Assembly: GCA_958295755.1 (NCBI GenBank)
Contig: OY282367.1
Location: forward strand, 578,294-642,293
Source of the DNA: an uncultured Acidimicrobiales bacterium
GTDB lineage: Bacteria; Actinomycetota; Acidimicrobiia; Acidimicrobiales; Hopanoidiivorantaceae
Length of the DNA stretch: 64,000 nt
Direction of reading: 5' to 3'
The notes under the pieces are model-generated. The model was not told where the DNA came from. It did no database searches and saw nothing but the letters and a program-made list of their open reading frames with translations. Positions 1-7,576 of this stretch are shown piece after piece. Both the position numbers and the translations under genes were made by a program. Positions within the stretch are counted from its first letter, which is position 1, and each line of letters begins with the position of its first letter.

Positions 1-233
1 TGCTTTTTCTGGGCAGGTAGCCGGGCGAATAGACGAAGTGGCCCCAGTGTCGGTCATCCTACGCGATGCTTGGCAAGATTGTCTGAAGCGATTGGCAGAA
101 ATTGGCCGAAGAGTATCATCGGTCAACGGCCACTGTGCCTGATGATGACTTAGAGCAGCCGACCTTCGCCACAGGCACGGTAGCTCACGGCCCAGAAGAA
201 GGCCGTGAGCCGGCTACTTTGTCTAGCTGGCGG
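1..233. other. Gene-free left edge
   Basis: No convincing coding frame was seen here. The only visible structure is the hairpin at 183-210 between the edge and the stop of the LRR gene. Confidence 0.5.
183..210 (-). terminator. Hairpin after the LRR surface gene
   Basis: A perfect 10-bp inverted repeat, GCTCACGGCC and GGCCGTGAGC, is separated by an 8-nt loop and lies 24 bp beyond the stop codon of the minus-strand LRR gene. No clear U-tract follows on the minus strand, so it may be a terminator or an mRNA 3'-end stabiliser. Confidence 0.5.
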
Positions 234-3200
234 CTAGCTGGTAGTGGTTGTGGGGCCAGTGCCTGCTTCGTATTGGTTGGTCTCTGCGTTCCAGTAGATG
301 TCGTAATCGCTGGTGAATGAGGTGCTGGTGATGAAGCGCAGGTAGATGATGTCACCTTGGTTGATTGAAGACACTTCGTCGTAGTTGTTTTCTGGTCTGG
401 CGATGAAGGTGTCTTCTAGCTCTGGGTTGCAGGGCATGCTAATTGACCATCTGCCTGTGGTTGCGCTACGTATCGTGATAGTAGTAATTCCAGAGGAAGG
501 CCCTATGGTGCCTGGTTGACCGCCAAACAGATTCCCAGGAGAAACACCGCCACAAGAAGTTAGTTCATCTGCGATGAAGTAAGCAGATCTGGCACCTTCT
601 GGTCTGGTTAGATCTTCAGGTGCAATGACGAGGTTAGTGTTTTGTCGCAAAGCGATTTGTTGGGTGCCGGTTAGAAGGTTGAGGTTGGCTAAGGTGTTGG
701 CGTTAGTTGTCACACATCGCAGTGATATCACAGCCCCTTGAGGCAGGGTACCTGTTGTAGCTGAGACGCGAACCCATGCTCCTGTGCTTTGATTCCATCT
801 AAAGATGGCTCGAGTGTTGGTGCTATCAAAGAGAGCGGTTCTTATTGCGGCGATAGACGCACCTCCCGAATCGACTAACAAGGCTGGCCATTCTCGCTGA
901 GAAGAGCTGCACACACTTGTCGGCGCAACGGTGGTGGTTGTCGTTGTGCTAGGAGCTGCAGTTGTGGTGGTAGTTGTTGTGCTACCAGGAGTTGTGGTGG
1001 TTGTGCTACCGGGAGTGGTTGTTGTCGTTGTACTGCTAGTGGTTGGTGTTGTTCGTTGACATTGAACGTTCTCATAGCCTCCACTACGGGAGTAGCGCAC
1101 GAGGTTTATGGAACTTGCTCGCAGGTGTTGTGGTAGTGCGCCCGTGAGGTCGTTGTTGCATATGTCAAGTCTTGTAAGGCTTCCACCCTGGGAGGGAGCA
1201 AGGTTGTTCAACTGGGTGGGGATGTTGCCGCTGAGTTGGTTTTCTGAGACATCCAACCAGGTAAGATTGCTGAGGTTGCCAATTTCTCTGGGGATACTAC
1301 CAGAGAAATTGTTGCCGTCGAGTTCCAGCACTCTCAGATTAGACAAGCTACCTAGCCATGAAGGCAGGCTACCTGAGAGTTGATTGAGGTCGACATCGAG
1401 CCTTCTGAGATTGCTGAGGCTACGCCATTGCGAAGGAATCTGCCCTGTCAGACTGTTACTATCGAGTCGCAAATCGGTGAGGGCTGTGAGGTTGCCGAAA
1501 TCAGCACGGAGCACTCCGCTGAGTCCTGTGCTAGAAAGATGCAGCGCAGTAACTCGTTCGTTATTGATGATAACGCCTCTCCATCTGGTTATATTTTGTC
1601 TGTTTGAAGAACCCCAGCCATTGGTGACGCCTCCGTAGTAGTTCTGTAGTGCTATCAGATTTTGGCAATCATCTGCGAGATCGTTATTTGCGCCAGTTTG
1701 AATATCAACAGATATAGGCACATATGTCCCATCAAAGCACCCTTGTGCCCCGCGAACTGTGGCAGTCGGCCGAGGAGTAGTGGTAGTAGTTGTGCTGGAG
1801 CTGGAGGTAATAGTGTTGGTTCTCCCGGCTGATGCTCGTTGGCATTGGACAGGGTCGTATCCAAGGTTCGTGGGGTAGTTTACGAGAGATACTCCAGAGC
1901 GCAGGGAAAGGGGCACAGCACCGGTAAATTCGTTATCACAGAAAGCGAAAATTCGGAGGTTTGGTAGGTTGCCTATTGAAGCAGGGATGGAGCCTGAGAA
2001 GTAGTTGTTGCTTAGGTCTAAAGTAGTGAGAGCTGTAAGCTTGCCAAGAGCAGCGAGACCACCTCTATCTCTGGTATTTAAGATGTGTCCTCTTAGGTTT
2101 AGAGCGGTTACCCTTCCGTTGCGGATGGTGACTCCGGTCCATACGGATATGTGAATCCTGTTGGGGCGATCAGGATAAGTGCCCCAGCCTTGGATGTCGC
2201 GCCAGGCGCGCCAAGAATTTTGTCTAAATTCCATAAGGGCTAAGCAGTCATCAACGAGATCGTTGTTCGGCCCAGGGATTCTGGGGTCTGGTGCTAGAAC
2301 ACCGAGATATCCACGGACAAGTGGCCCTGTTGTGCATCTTGCAATTTCTTCAGAAGTCAGATTATAAGAAGATTCATTCTGTGTAGGCGAAGGCGGGGTT
2401 GTGGTCGTAGCTGCGGTACTGCCAGGAGTAGTGGTAGTTGTGGTCGTGGTTGTACTGCTAGTGGTGCTAGTAGTCGTGGTTGTGGTACTAGGAGTGGATG
2501 TTGTTCGTTGACATTGCAGAGTTGTGTAGCCACCACTGCGGGGGTAGGTTGCGAGGTTTATGGAACTTGATCGCAGGTGCTGTGGTAGTGACCCTGTGAG
2601 GTCGTTGTTGCAGATATCAAGTCTTGTAAGGCTTCCGCCCTGGGAGGGGGCGAGGTTGTTCAGCTGGGTGGGGATGGTGCCGCTGAGTCGGTTTTCTGAG
2701 ACATCCAACCAGGTAAGATTGCTGAGGTTGCCAATCTCTCTGGGGATGCTACCAGAGAAAATGTTGCCGTCTAGTTCCAGCACTCTCAGATTAGACAAGC
2801 TACCTAGCCATGAAGGCAGGTTACCTGAGAGTTGATTGAGGTCGACATCGAGCCTTCTGAGATTGCTGAGGCTACGCCATTGTGAGGGTATCCGCCCTGT
2901 CAGGCTGTTGCTACTGAGTCGTAAATCGGTGAGGGCTGTGAGGTTGCCGAAATCAGCGCGAAGTACTCCGCTGAGTCCTGTGCTAGAAAGATGCAGCGCG
3001 GTAACTCGTTCGTTATTGATGATAACGCCTCTCCATCTGGTTATATTTTGTCTGTTTGAAGAACCCCAGCCGTTGGTGACGCCTCCGTAGTAGTTCTGTA
3101 GTGCTATCAGATTTTGGCAATCATCTGCGAGATCGTTATTTGCGCCAGTTTGAATATCAACAGATATAGGCACATATGTCCCATCAAAGCACCCTTGTGC

Positions 3201-3953
3201 CCCGCGAACTGTGGCAGTCGGCCGAGGAGGAGTTGTAGTGGTAGTGGTAGTAGTGGGAGGTGTGGTGGGAGGGGTAGTGGGAGGTGTGGTGGAAGGGGGA
3301 GTGGTAGGGTAGACGTCTGATTGTTGGCATTGGACGGGATCCCACACCACTGGGTTTGTGGCTGTGGGGTAGCCCGTGAGGGTGACTCCAGAACGCAGGG
3401 CTGCGGGCACGGATCCAGTGAATCTGTTGCCGCAGAAAGCGAAGGTCGTGAGGTTGGGGAGGTTGCCTAATGAAGCTGGGATAGAGCCTGTGAAATTGTT
3501 GCCGTTGATGTTTAAGGTAGTGAGGGCGGTAAGGTTGCCAAGCGAAGCAGGCAAAGGATCCGACACAAGAAGATTTTTGTTTCCCACATCTATGCCAGTG
3601 ATTCTCCCGTTGGTAACGGTTATCCCAGGCCAGTTGTTTATCGTCGTCCAAGTCGGACCGTTGCCTCCCTTGTACCAATCGTCCCAATTCTGTCCATCAG
3701 AGGGGTTTAAGACCCATATCCACCAGAACGGCTCAAGGTTGATGCAGTCGTCGACTAGGTCGTTATTGGCACCGTCGACTTTGGGGTGGGTTGCGGTGTC
3801 TACATAAAGATTCTCGCATTGCCGCTGTCTTTGATTTACAGGGGTTTGAGTTGAAGCTCCTGAAGAGAAGATAGCGGTGAGTGTGGTCACTGCTACAGAC
3901 AACACCAAAATAGCTGCCATGATTTTGCTAGCGGTGCGCCTGAAATTTTTCAT
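234..3953 (-). CDS. Secreted multi-module LRR surface protein
   Basis: A 1239-residue exported protein. Residues 1-36 form a signal peptide (charged start, then a hydrophobic run). Four LRR modules follow, each opening with a Cys and a G-x-NNDL-x-x-DC motif, then a W-x-GV segment like the cap of plant LRR proteins, then plant-type repeats of the L-x-G-x-IP-x-x-LGNL kind, and closing with a Cys near DPVQCQ. The modules are joined by Thr/Pro-rich linkers of low complexity. Modules 2 and 4 are nearly identical in DNA (see 1048-1777). The last roughly 220 residues (from about 1015) form a domain shared with the end of the giant protein at 7577. No LPXTG motif or C-terminal membrane segment is visible. 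A GGGA-type ribosome site lies just before the ATG. The function is unknown; adhesion or recognition at the cell surface is an inference. Confidence 0.85.
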   Translation of the reverse strand: MKNFRRTASKIMAAILVLSVAVTTLTAIFSSGASTQTPVNQRQRQCENLYVDTATHPKVDGANNDLVDDCINLEPFWWIWVLNPSDGQNWDDWYKGGNGPTWTTINNWPGITVTNGRITGIDVGNKNLLVSDPLPASLGNLTALTTLNINGNNFTGSIPASLGNLPNLTTFAFCGNRFTGSVPAALRSGVTLTGYPTATNPVVWDPVQCQQSDVYPTTPPSTTPPTTPPTTPPTTTTTTTTPPRPTATVRGAQGCFDGTYVPISVDIQTGANNDLADDCQNLIALQNYYGGVTNGWGSSNRQNITRWRGVIINNERVTALHLSSTGLSGVLRADFGNLTALTDLRLSSNSLTGRIPSQWRSLSNLRRLDVDLNQLSGNLPSWLGSLSNLRVLELDGNIFSGSIPREIGNLSNLTWLDVSENRLSGTIPTQLNNLAPSQGGSLTRLDICNNDLTGSLPQHLRSSSINLATYPRSGGYTTLQCQRTTSTPSTTTTTTSTTSSTTTTTTTTTPGSTAATTTTPPSPTQNESSYNLTSEEIARCTTGPLVRGYLGVLAPDPRIPGPNNDLVDDCLALMEFRQNSWRAWRDIQGWGTYPDRPNRIHISVWTGVTIRNGRVTALNLRGHILNTRDRGGLAALGKLTALTTLDLSNNYFSGSIPASIGNLPNLRIFAFCDNEFTGAVPLSLRSGVSLVNYPTNLGYDPVQCQRASAGRTNTITSSSSTTTTTTPRPTATVRGAQGCFDGTYVPISVDIQTGANNDLADDCQNLIALQNYYGGVTNGWGSSNRQNITRWRGVIINNERVTALHLSSTGLSGVLRADFGNLTALTDLRLDSNSLTGQIPSQWRSLSNLRRLDVDLNQLSGSLPSWLGSLSNLRVLELDGNNFSGSIPREIGNLSNLTWLDVSENQLSGNIPTQLNNLAPSQGGSLTRLDICNNDLTGALPQHLRASSINLVRYSRSGGYENVQCQRTTPTTSSTTTTTTPGSTTTTTPGSTTTTTTTAAPSTTTTTTVAPTSVCSSSQREWPALLVDSGGASIAAIRTALFDSTNTRAIFRWNQSTGAWVRVSATTGTLPQGAVISLRCVTTNANTLANLNLLTGTQQIALRQNTNLVIAPEDLTRPEGARSAYFIADELTSCGGVSPGNLFGGQPGTIGPSSGITTITIRSATTGRWSISMPCNPELEDTFIARPENNYDEVSSINQGDIIYLRFITSTSFTSDYDIYWNAETNQYEAGTGPTTTTS
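1048..1777. repeat. 730-bp direct duplication, copy 1 (copy 2 at 2500-3229)
   Basis: The segments 1048-1777 and 2500-3229 match over their whole length at a constant offset of 1452 bp, with scattered substitutions and no indels seen. They encode LRR modules 4 and 2 of the same protein. This indicates a recent duplication or ongoing gene conversion. Confidence 0.85.
2500..3229. repeat. 730-bp direct duplication, copy 2
   Basis: Partner of 1048-1777; encodes LRR module 2. It differs from copy 1 by scattered substitutions only. Confidence 0.85.
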
Positions 3954-4021
3954 GATTTTCCCTTTTTTCAGAGTTAAATCGAAGTACCTAAATTTGGATA
4001 AGGAAGGACTTAAGTTGAAGA

Positions 4022-4077
4022 CTACTAGATTTAAGGTTATAGAACTATATCTACTAGATTTAAGTATAGCACTATAC
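4022..4077. repeat. Tandem pair of 28-29 bp repeats in promoter
   Basis: Two adjacent copies both begin CTACTAGATTTAAG and end near ACTATA; the second lacks one base. They sit in the likely promoter of the minus-strand LRR gene. Confidence 0.75.
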
Positions 4078-4080
4078 TTA
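4061..4080. promoter_or_regulatory. Perfect 20-bp palindrome, candidate operator
   Basis: TAAGTATAGCACTATACTTA has 9-bp arms around a 2-nt centre. It covers the TATACT hexamer of the minus-strand LRR gene, so a dimeric repressor bound here would block that promoter. The regulator is unknown. Confidence 0.5.
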
Positions 4081-4122
4081 TGTCAAAGATTATATCAGGA
4101 TTAGTTTGATTTGTCAAGTTAG

Positions 4123-4148
4123 GGTGGCAAGAAATTTATTGGGGCGAT
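4123..4148. repeat. 26-bp direct repeat, copy 1 (copy 2 at 4184-4209)
   Basis: The two copies share GGTGGCAAGAAATTTATT followed by RGGGCGAT, with one mismatch, 61 bp apart (start to start). They lie upstream of mca. They could be regulator sites or a recent duplication. Confidence 0.75.
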
Positions 4149-4183
4149 GAGGTCTCTCAGATTACTCAACCGCAGGCAAGCCA

Positions 4184-4209
4184 GGTGGCAAGAAATTTAT
4201 TAGGGCGAT
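4184..4209. repeat. 26-bp direct repeat, copy 2
   Basis: Partner of 4123-4148, ending 58 bp before the mca start codon. Confidence 0.75.
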
Positions 4210-4267
4210 AGGCGACAAGAGATAGGCAAGAGGCATGCCGATACGCCAAACTGGGTAGCGTAAAGGT

Positions 4268-5152
4268 GTGAGAGTTCTGTGCGTTCATGCACATCCGGAC
4301 GATGAATCGTCAAAGGGGGCAGGCACGGTTGCCCGCTATGTTGATGCCGGTGCCACAGCCACACTCGTGTGTTGCACTGGTGGTGAAGAAGGTGATATTT
4401 TGAACCCGTCAATGGATCGCCCTGAGATTCGAAGTCGCCTAGCTGAGGTGCGCCTCGAAGAGTTGTCCCGTGCGGCTGAGATCATCGGCTATCAGAAGGT
4501 CTGCATGCTTGGCTACAGAGATTCAGGTATGAAAGACAGCGAAGCCAATAGCCATCCCGACTGCTTTGCGGCTGCGCCACTAGGGGAGGCTGTCGGCAAG
4601 CTCGTGAAGATATTGAGATCTGAGCGTCCTCATGTGGTGACCACTTATCCCGATCAAGAAGGTTATGACCATCCTGACCATGTGAGAGTGCATGATATTT
4701 CGGTTGTGGCATTTGAAGCTGCGGGCGACCCTGAAGCATATCCCGAAGCAGGGGAGCCGTGGCAGCCACTCAAGCTTTATTACAGTGCTTGGTCACGGGA
4801 GCGGATACTGGCTCTGCACAATAAATTCCAAGAGCTCTCGCTAAAGTCGCCTTATGAGGAGTGGTGGTTCAAGCGTCCGTCACAAGACCATCGCATCACC
4901 ACAAAGGTTGATGTGGCTAAATGGCACGACCGTCGCTGGGACGCTCTTTTAGCTCATGCCACACAGGTGGATCCAAACTCGCCTTTCTGGTTCGGGTTGC
5001 CTCGTGATGTGGCACGAGATGTCTATCCGTGGGAAGATTTCATCTTGGCAAAGTCTCATGTAGAGACGACATTGCCGGAGGACGATTTTTTCGCCGGGAT
5101 TGAGCTTGAAAGCGCAAGCCAGTCTTCTGTTGAGCGCTATGGCAAAGATTGA
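4268..5152 (+). CDS. mca: Mycothiol S-conjugate amidase (LmbE/Mca family)
   Basis: Mca is a zinc amidase that cleaves mycothiol conjugates of toxins to a mercapturic acid and GlcN-Ins, so cells can export the adduct. The 294-residue product starts with the family motif AHPDDES (His9, Asp12 as metal and catalytic residues) and has the second metal-site motif HPDHV near residues 135-139; the length fits Mca. MshB, the related biosynthetic deacetylase, is the alternative, but the overall sequence is closer to Mca. The start is GTG after an AAAGG sequence. The SCP2-like gene overlaps its end by 14 bp, so the two are probably translationally coupled. It implies the host makes mycothiol. Confidence 0.88.
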   Translation: MRVLCVHAHPDDESSKGAGTVARYVDAGATATLVCCTGGEEGDILNPSMDRPEIRSRLAEVRLEELSRAAEIIGYQKVCMLGYRDSGMKDSEANSHPDCFAAAPLGEAVGKLVKILRSERPHVVTTYPDQEGYDHPDHVRVHDISVVAFEAAGDPEAYPEAGEPWQPLKLYYSAWSRERILALHNKFQELSLKSPYEEWWFKRPSQDHRITTKVDVAKWHDRRWDALLAHATQVDPNSPFWFGLPRDVARDVYPWEDFILAKSHVETTLPEDDFFAGIELESASQSSVERYGKD

Positions 5153-5561
5153 TTTCCTTTCCGACGACTGGTTCGCAGCGGTTCTGGATGCGGCTCAGGT
5201 GCTACCAGAGATAGAAGGTATGTCAGCTATTGTGAATTTTGAACTTAAAGGTAGCAAGCCTTCAGCTGAAGAGCCTGTTTCTAAGCAACGGCCGGGTCAG
5301 CAGCATTGCCATGCTGTGTTGCGAGATGGGCGATTGGTGGAGCTGTCAGTTGGAAAGTCTGCTGAGGCAAACTGCTCAGTGTCGTGCAAATTGAGTGAGG
5401 CTTCTGCCATCGTTTCAGGAGAAGACGATGCCGAGGTCGCCTATATGCAAGGCAGACTGAAGCTGGAGGGTGAGTACGGGATTCTGCTTTTTGATATGCG
5501 CGATCTCTACGCCCAGCCGCAATGGCAAGAATTCGTGGCACAAGTAAAAGTTCTGACTTAA
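5139..5561 (+). CDS. SCP2-like sterol/lipid-binding fold protein
   Basis: A 140-residue soluble protein resembling the SCP2 sterol-carrier fold: an N-terminal helical piece, a central stretch with VELSVGKS, a conserved acidic loop (GEDDAE) and the typical YMQGRLKLEG segment near the end. Such proteins bind lipids or act as accessory domains; no catalytic residues are expected. I chose the ATG at 5139 because it overlaps the mca stop and begins the conserved region; an upstream ATG at 5100 would run 53 bp into mca. The substrate is unknown. Confidence 0.65.
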   Translation: MAKIDFLSDDWFAAVLDAAQVLPEIEGMSAIVNFELKGSKPSAEEPVSKQRPGQQHCHAVLRDGRLVELSVGKSAEANCSVSCKLSEASAIVSGEDDAEVAYMQGRLKLEGEYGILLFDMRDLYAQPQWQEFVAQVKVLT

Positions 5562-5586
5562 ATACATCGTCTCAAAGGAGTATCTA

Positions 5587-6048
5587 ATGCATATAGCCAA
5601 GAACGAAAAGGTGAACCGCCAAGAGCTAGAAGAGTTCATCGCCCCTCGTCATAGCGGGATTTTGGTGACTTTTCGAGGCAATGGGATGCCTCAGCTTTCG
5701 CCAGTGACGATGGGACTATGCGAAAGTCAGATAGTCGTTTCCACCTATCCTGACCGTGCCAAGGCTAATAATGCAAGGCGAAACTCTCAAGTCTCGATGT
5801 GTGTTCTGTCTGACAATTTCGGTGGTGCGTGGGTGCAGATAGACGGCACGGCCGAAGTCTTGGACATGCCAGATGCTCTGGAGGGCTTAGTGGATTACTA
5901 CCGCTGTATCAGTGGAGAGCATCCCGATTGGGACGAATATCGCGAAGCCATGCACCAGCAAGACAAGTCTCTCATTCGCATAAGCATCGATCGCTGGGGA
6001 CCTATAGCGACAGGCGGTTTCCCAGCACGCTTAGCCTCAGAGGAATAA
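5587..6048 (+). CDS. PPOX-class F420/flavin-dependent oxidoreductase
   Basis: A 153-residue split-barrel protein of the pyridoxamine-5'-phosphate-oxidase-like superfamily, in the actinobacterial group that mostly uses F420. Visible family traits are RHSGILVTFRGNGMPQLSPV at the N terminus (strands of the barrel), RAKANNARRNSQVSMCVL (the usual phosphate-binding R-K-x-N-x-x-x-x-P region) and the closing RISIDRWGP. AAAGGAG at 5574-5580 is a strong ribosome site with ideal spacing. It is probably cotranscribed with mca and the SCP2-like gene. The substrate cannot be told; F420 versus FMN is an inference from the family. Confidence 0.72.
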   Translation: MHIAKNEKVNRQELEEFIAPRHSGILVTFRGNGMPQLSPVTMGLCESQIVVSTYPDRAKANNARRNSQVSMCVLSDNFGGAWVQIDGTAEVLDMPDALEGLVDYYRCISGEHPDWDEYREAMHQQDKSLIRISIDRWGPIATGGFPARLASEE

Positions 6049-6109
6049 AGCTTTAGGGATGGCGACAGAGGGGCTATGGGGTGTACGACAGCTATGAGGT
6101 GGGGTCAAG

Positions 6110-7279
6110 TTATTTGAGGACGCGTTTCAGGTATTTGTCGAACATTGGCACTGAGAAGGCGAGCTCTCCATGGGCAGGGCTGTGGATCATTCCTTTTTCT
6201 ATAAGATCTTTTCGACGGACCGAGACGTTACTAGTGGTAGCTCCCAACTTTTTGGCTATTTCTCCGCTGCTATGAGGGCCCGGTCCTAGTTGTGCCATGG
6301 CATGCAAGTATTCGATTTCTTTGGGTGTCAAGCGGCTAGTGCGTCCACTGTAGAAGTTCTCGTCTAGGGATGCTTCCACTAGCAGTTCGGCTGCCTTAGC
6401 GTCGTCTACAGTGATGGTGTTACCTGATGCCACATCCCAAGCGCGGTTGCCCCACTCCTGAATGAAGTATGGATAGCCTTCAGCTGCTTCAACCATATGT
6501 TCTAGAGCCTCATTTTGGATATTTACGCCTTCTCGCTGTGTGGGGCGCAAGAGAGCTGCTTTTGCGTCATCCTCAGTCAGTGGTCTCAGTGGGGGAAACT
6601 GAAAGAGCCGCTCAGAGTATGATTTGGCTTCACAAGCCTTGCCAGGCAGATTGGGCAGTCCTGCGCCGATGAGCAAAATGGGGAGCTGCATCTGATCGGC
6701 TCTGTGAGCTGCGGCAATCAGGGCTGATAGATCTTCGATAGGGAGATCTTGCACTTCGTCAATCGCAACCAAGATGCCTTTTCTTCGCTCTGCTGCTGCC
6801 TCGCCAACTGCCACAAACAAATTAGTTAAGCTTCCGCTTGAATAGTTTATGTTGGTAGAGATAGTATCAGCATCGAATTTGAGCGAAGGCCCGTCTGGTG
6901 AAAAAGTCATTGAGAAAGAACTGAGAGTTTGGCGTATTTTGTCCAAGACTTTGGCAGCCAGACCTTTAGTGAGCCGAGGTAGCAATTCGCCAATTTGTTG
7001 CGCTAGTTCGCTGGTGAATGCCCCAGCCTGATGCTTAGATGCGTCGGTCTCGCCAACTACCACCTCAAAGTCCATATCTTTGGCCAGATCGCAGGCGTGA
7101 TTTAGAAGCACAGTCTTGCCGACTCCACGCAAACCTATGAGTAGCATGTGTTTGCCGTGGCGTCTCATTGCTCGCCTGCCAAGGGCAATTCTGAACTCGC
7201 TTGACAGGTAATCTCGCCCGACTAATTCGGGTGGCGGGAAACCAGCACCAGGGTTGAACGGGTTTGTATTTGGATCCAT
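6110..7279 (-). CDS. ORC1/Cdc6-like AAA ATPase with C-terminal winged helix
   Basis: A 389-residue AAA protein. Near the N terminus is ELVGRDYL, typical of the AAA_16/ORC group, then Walker A GLRGVGKT (about residues 48-55), Walker B LVAIDEVQDL, and a sensor-like LLIGAGLP. The last 80 residues look like a winged helix (GEIAKKLGATTSNVSVRRKDLIEKG), so DNA binding is likely. Such proteins occur scattered in bacteria, often on accessory islands, and their role is unclear. The start codon directly abuts an array of 19-bp direct repeats, which leaves no room for a ribosome site outside the repeats. This raises autoregulation or replication-initiator-like binding as a hypothesis. It lies between two LRR surface genes. 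Confidence 0.8.
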   Translation of the reverse strand: MDPNTNPFNPGAGFPPPELVGRDYLSSEFRIALGRRAMRRHGKHMLLIGLRGVGKTVLLNHACDLAKDMDFEVVVGETDASKHQAGAFTSELAQQIGELLPRLTKGLAAKVLDKIRQTLSSFSMTFSPDGPSLKFDADTISTNINYSSGSLTNLFVAVGEAAAERRKGILVAIDEVQDLPIEDLSALIAAAHRADQMQLPILLIGAGLPNLPGKACEAKSYSERLFQFPPLRPLTEDDAKAALLRPTQREGVNIQNEALEHMVEAAEGYPYFIQEWGNRAWDVASGNTITVDDAKAAELLVEASLDENFYSGRTSRLTPKEIEYLHAMAQLGPGPHSSGEIAKKLGATTSNVSVRRKDLIEKGMIHSPAHGELAFSVPMFDKYLKRVLK

Positions 7280-7482
7280 TTATGTTAATCTATCGCGTTT
7301 ATGTTAATCTATCGTATTTATGTTAATCTATCGCGTTTATGTTAATCTATCGCGTTTATGTTAATCTATCGCGTTTATGTTAATCTATCGCGTTTATGTT
7401 AATCTATCGCGTTTATGTTAATCTATCGCGTTTATGTTAATCTATTATATTTATGTTAATCTATTGTATTTATGTTAATCTT
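7279..7482. repeat. 19-bp iteron-like tandem array (10 full copies plus partial)
   Basis: Ten contiguous 19-bp units, consensus TTTATGTTAATCTATCGCG on the plus strand, run from 7279 to 7468 with a partial eleventh to about 7482. Only the last bases of units 2, 9 and 10 vary (GTA, ATA, GTA endings). The first unit shares its first base with the ATG of the ATPase gene. There are no spacers, so this is not a CRISPR. The form resembles plasmid iterons or tandem regulator sites. Confidence 0.9.
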
Positions 7483-7576
7483 CAGCATGGATAGTGTCTA
7501 GTGTCCCGCCGTTCCCCAGCGGAGCGCACCGTGTGGCAGCTTTGTAAATAATCCCAGCAGGGATCGCGTCTAGTGA
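7483..7576. other. Short gap between iteron array and giant gene
   Basis: No gene. The 94 bp hold an imperfect repeat (GGATAGTGTCTAGTG and GGATCGCGTCTAGTG) and a weak CCGC/GCGG hairpin that might end the giant transcript; neither is convincing. Confidence 0.35.

Larger units (their letters stand above)
3954..4267. promoter_or_regulatory. Divergent regulatory region, LRR gene and mca
   Basis: This 314-bp gap separates two divergent genes and holds three repeat structures: a tandem pair of 28-29 bp units (4022-4077), a 20-bp perfect palindrome (4061-4080) and a 26-bp direct repeat (4123-4148 and 4184-4209). On the minus strand, TTGACA is followed by TGCTATACT (extended -10 type), but the spacing between those two is only 12 nt; a 17-nt spacing would instead place TTAAAT as the -10. 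No coding frame was found. Confidence 0.55.

Noticed and set aside
7279-7482. CRISPR array
   Set aside because: The 19-bp units are contiguous, with no spacers of unique sequence and no cas genes.
6110-7482. Integrated plasmid
   Set aside because: Apart from the ATPase and iterons there are no relaxase, partition, integrase or att-like sequences nearby.
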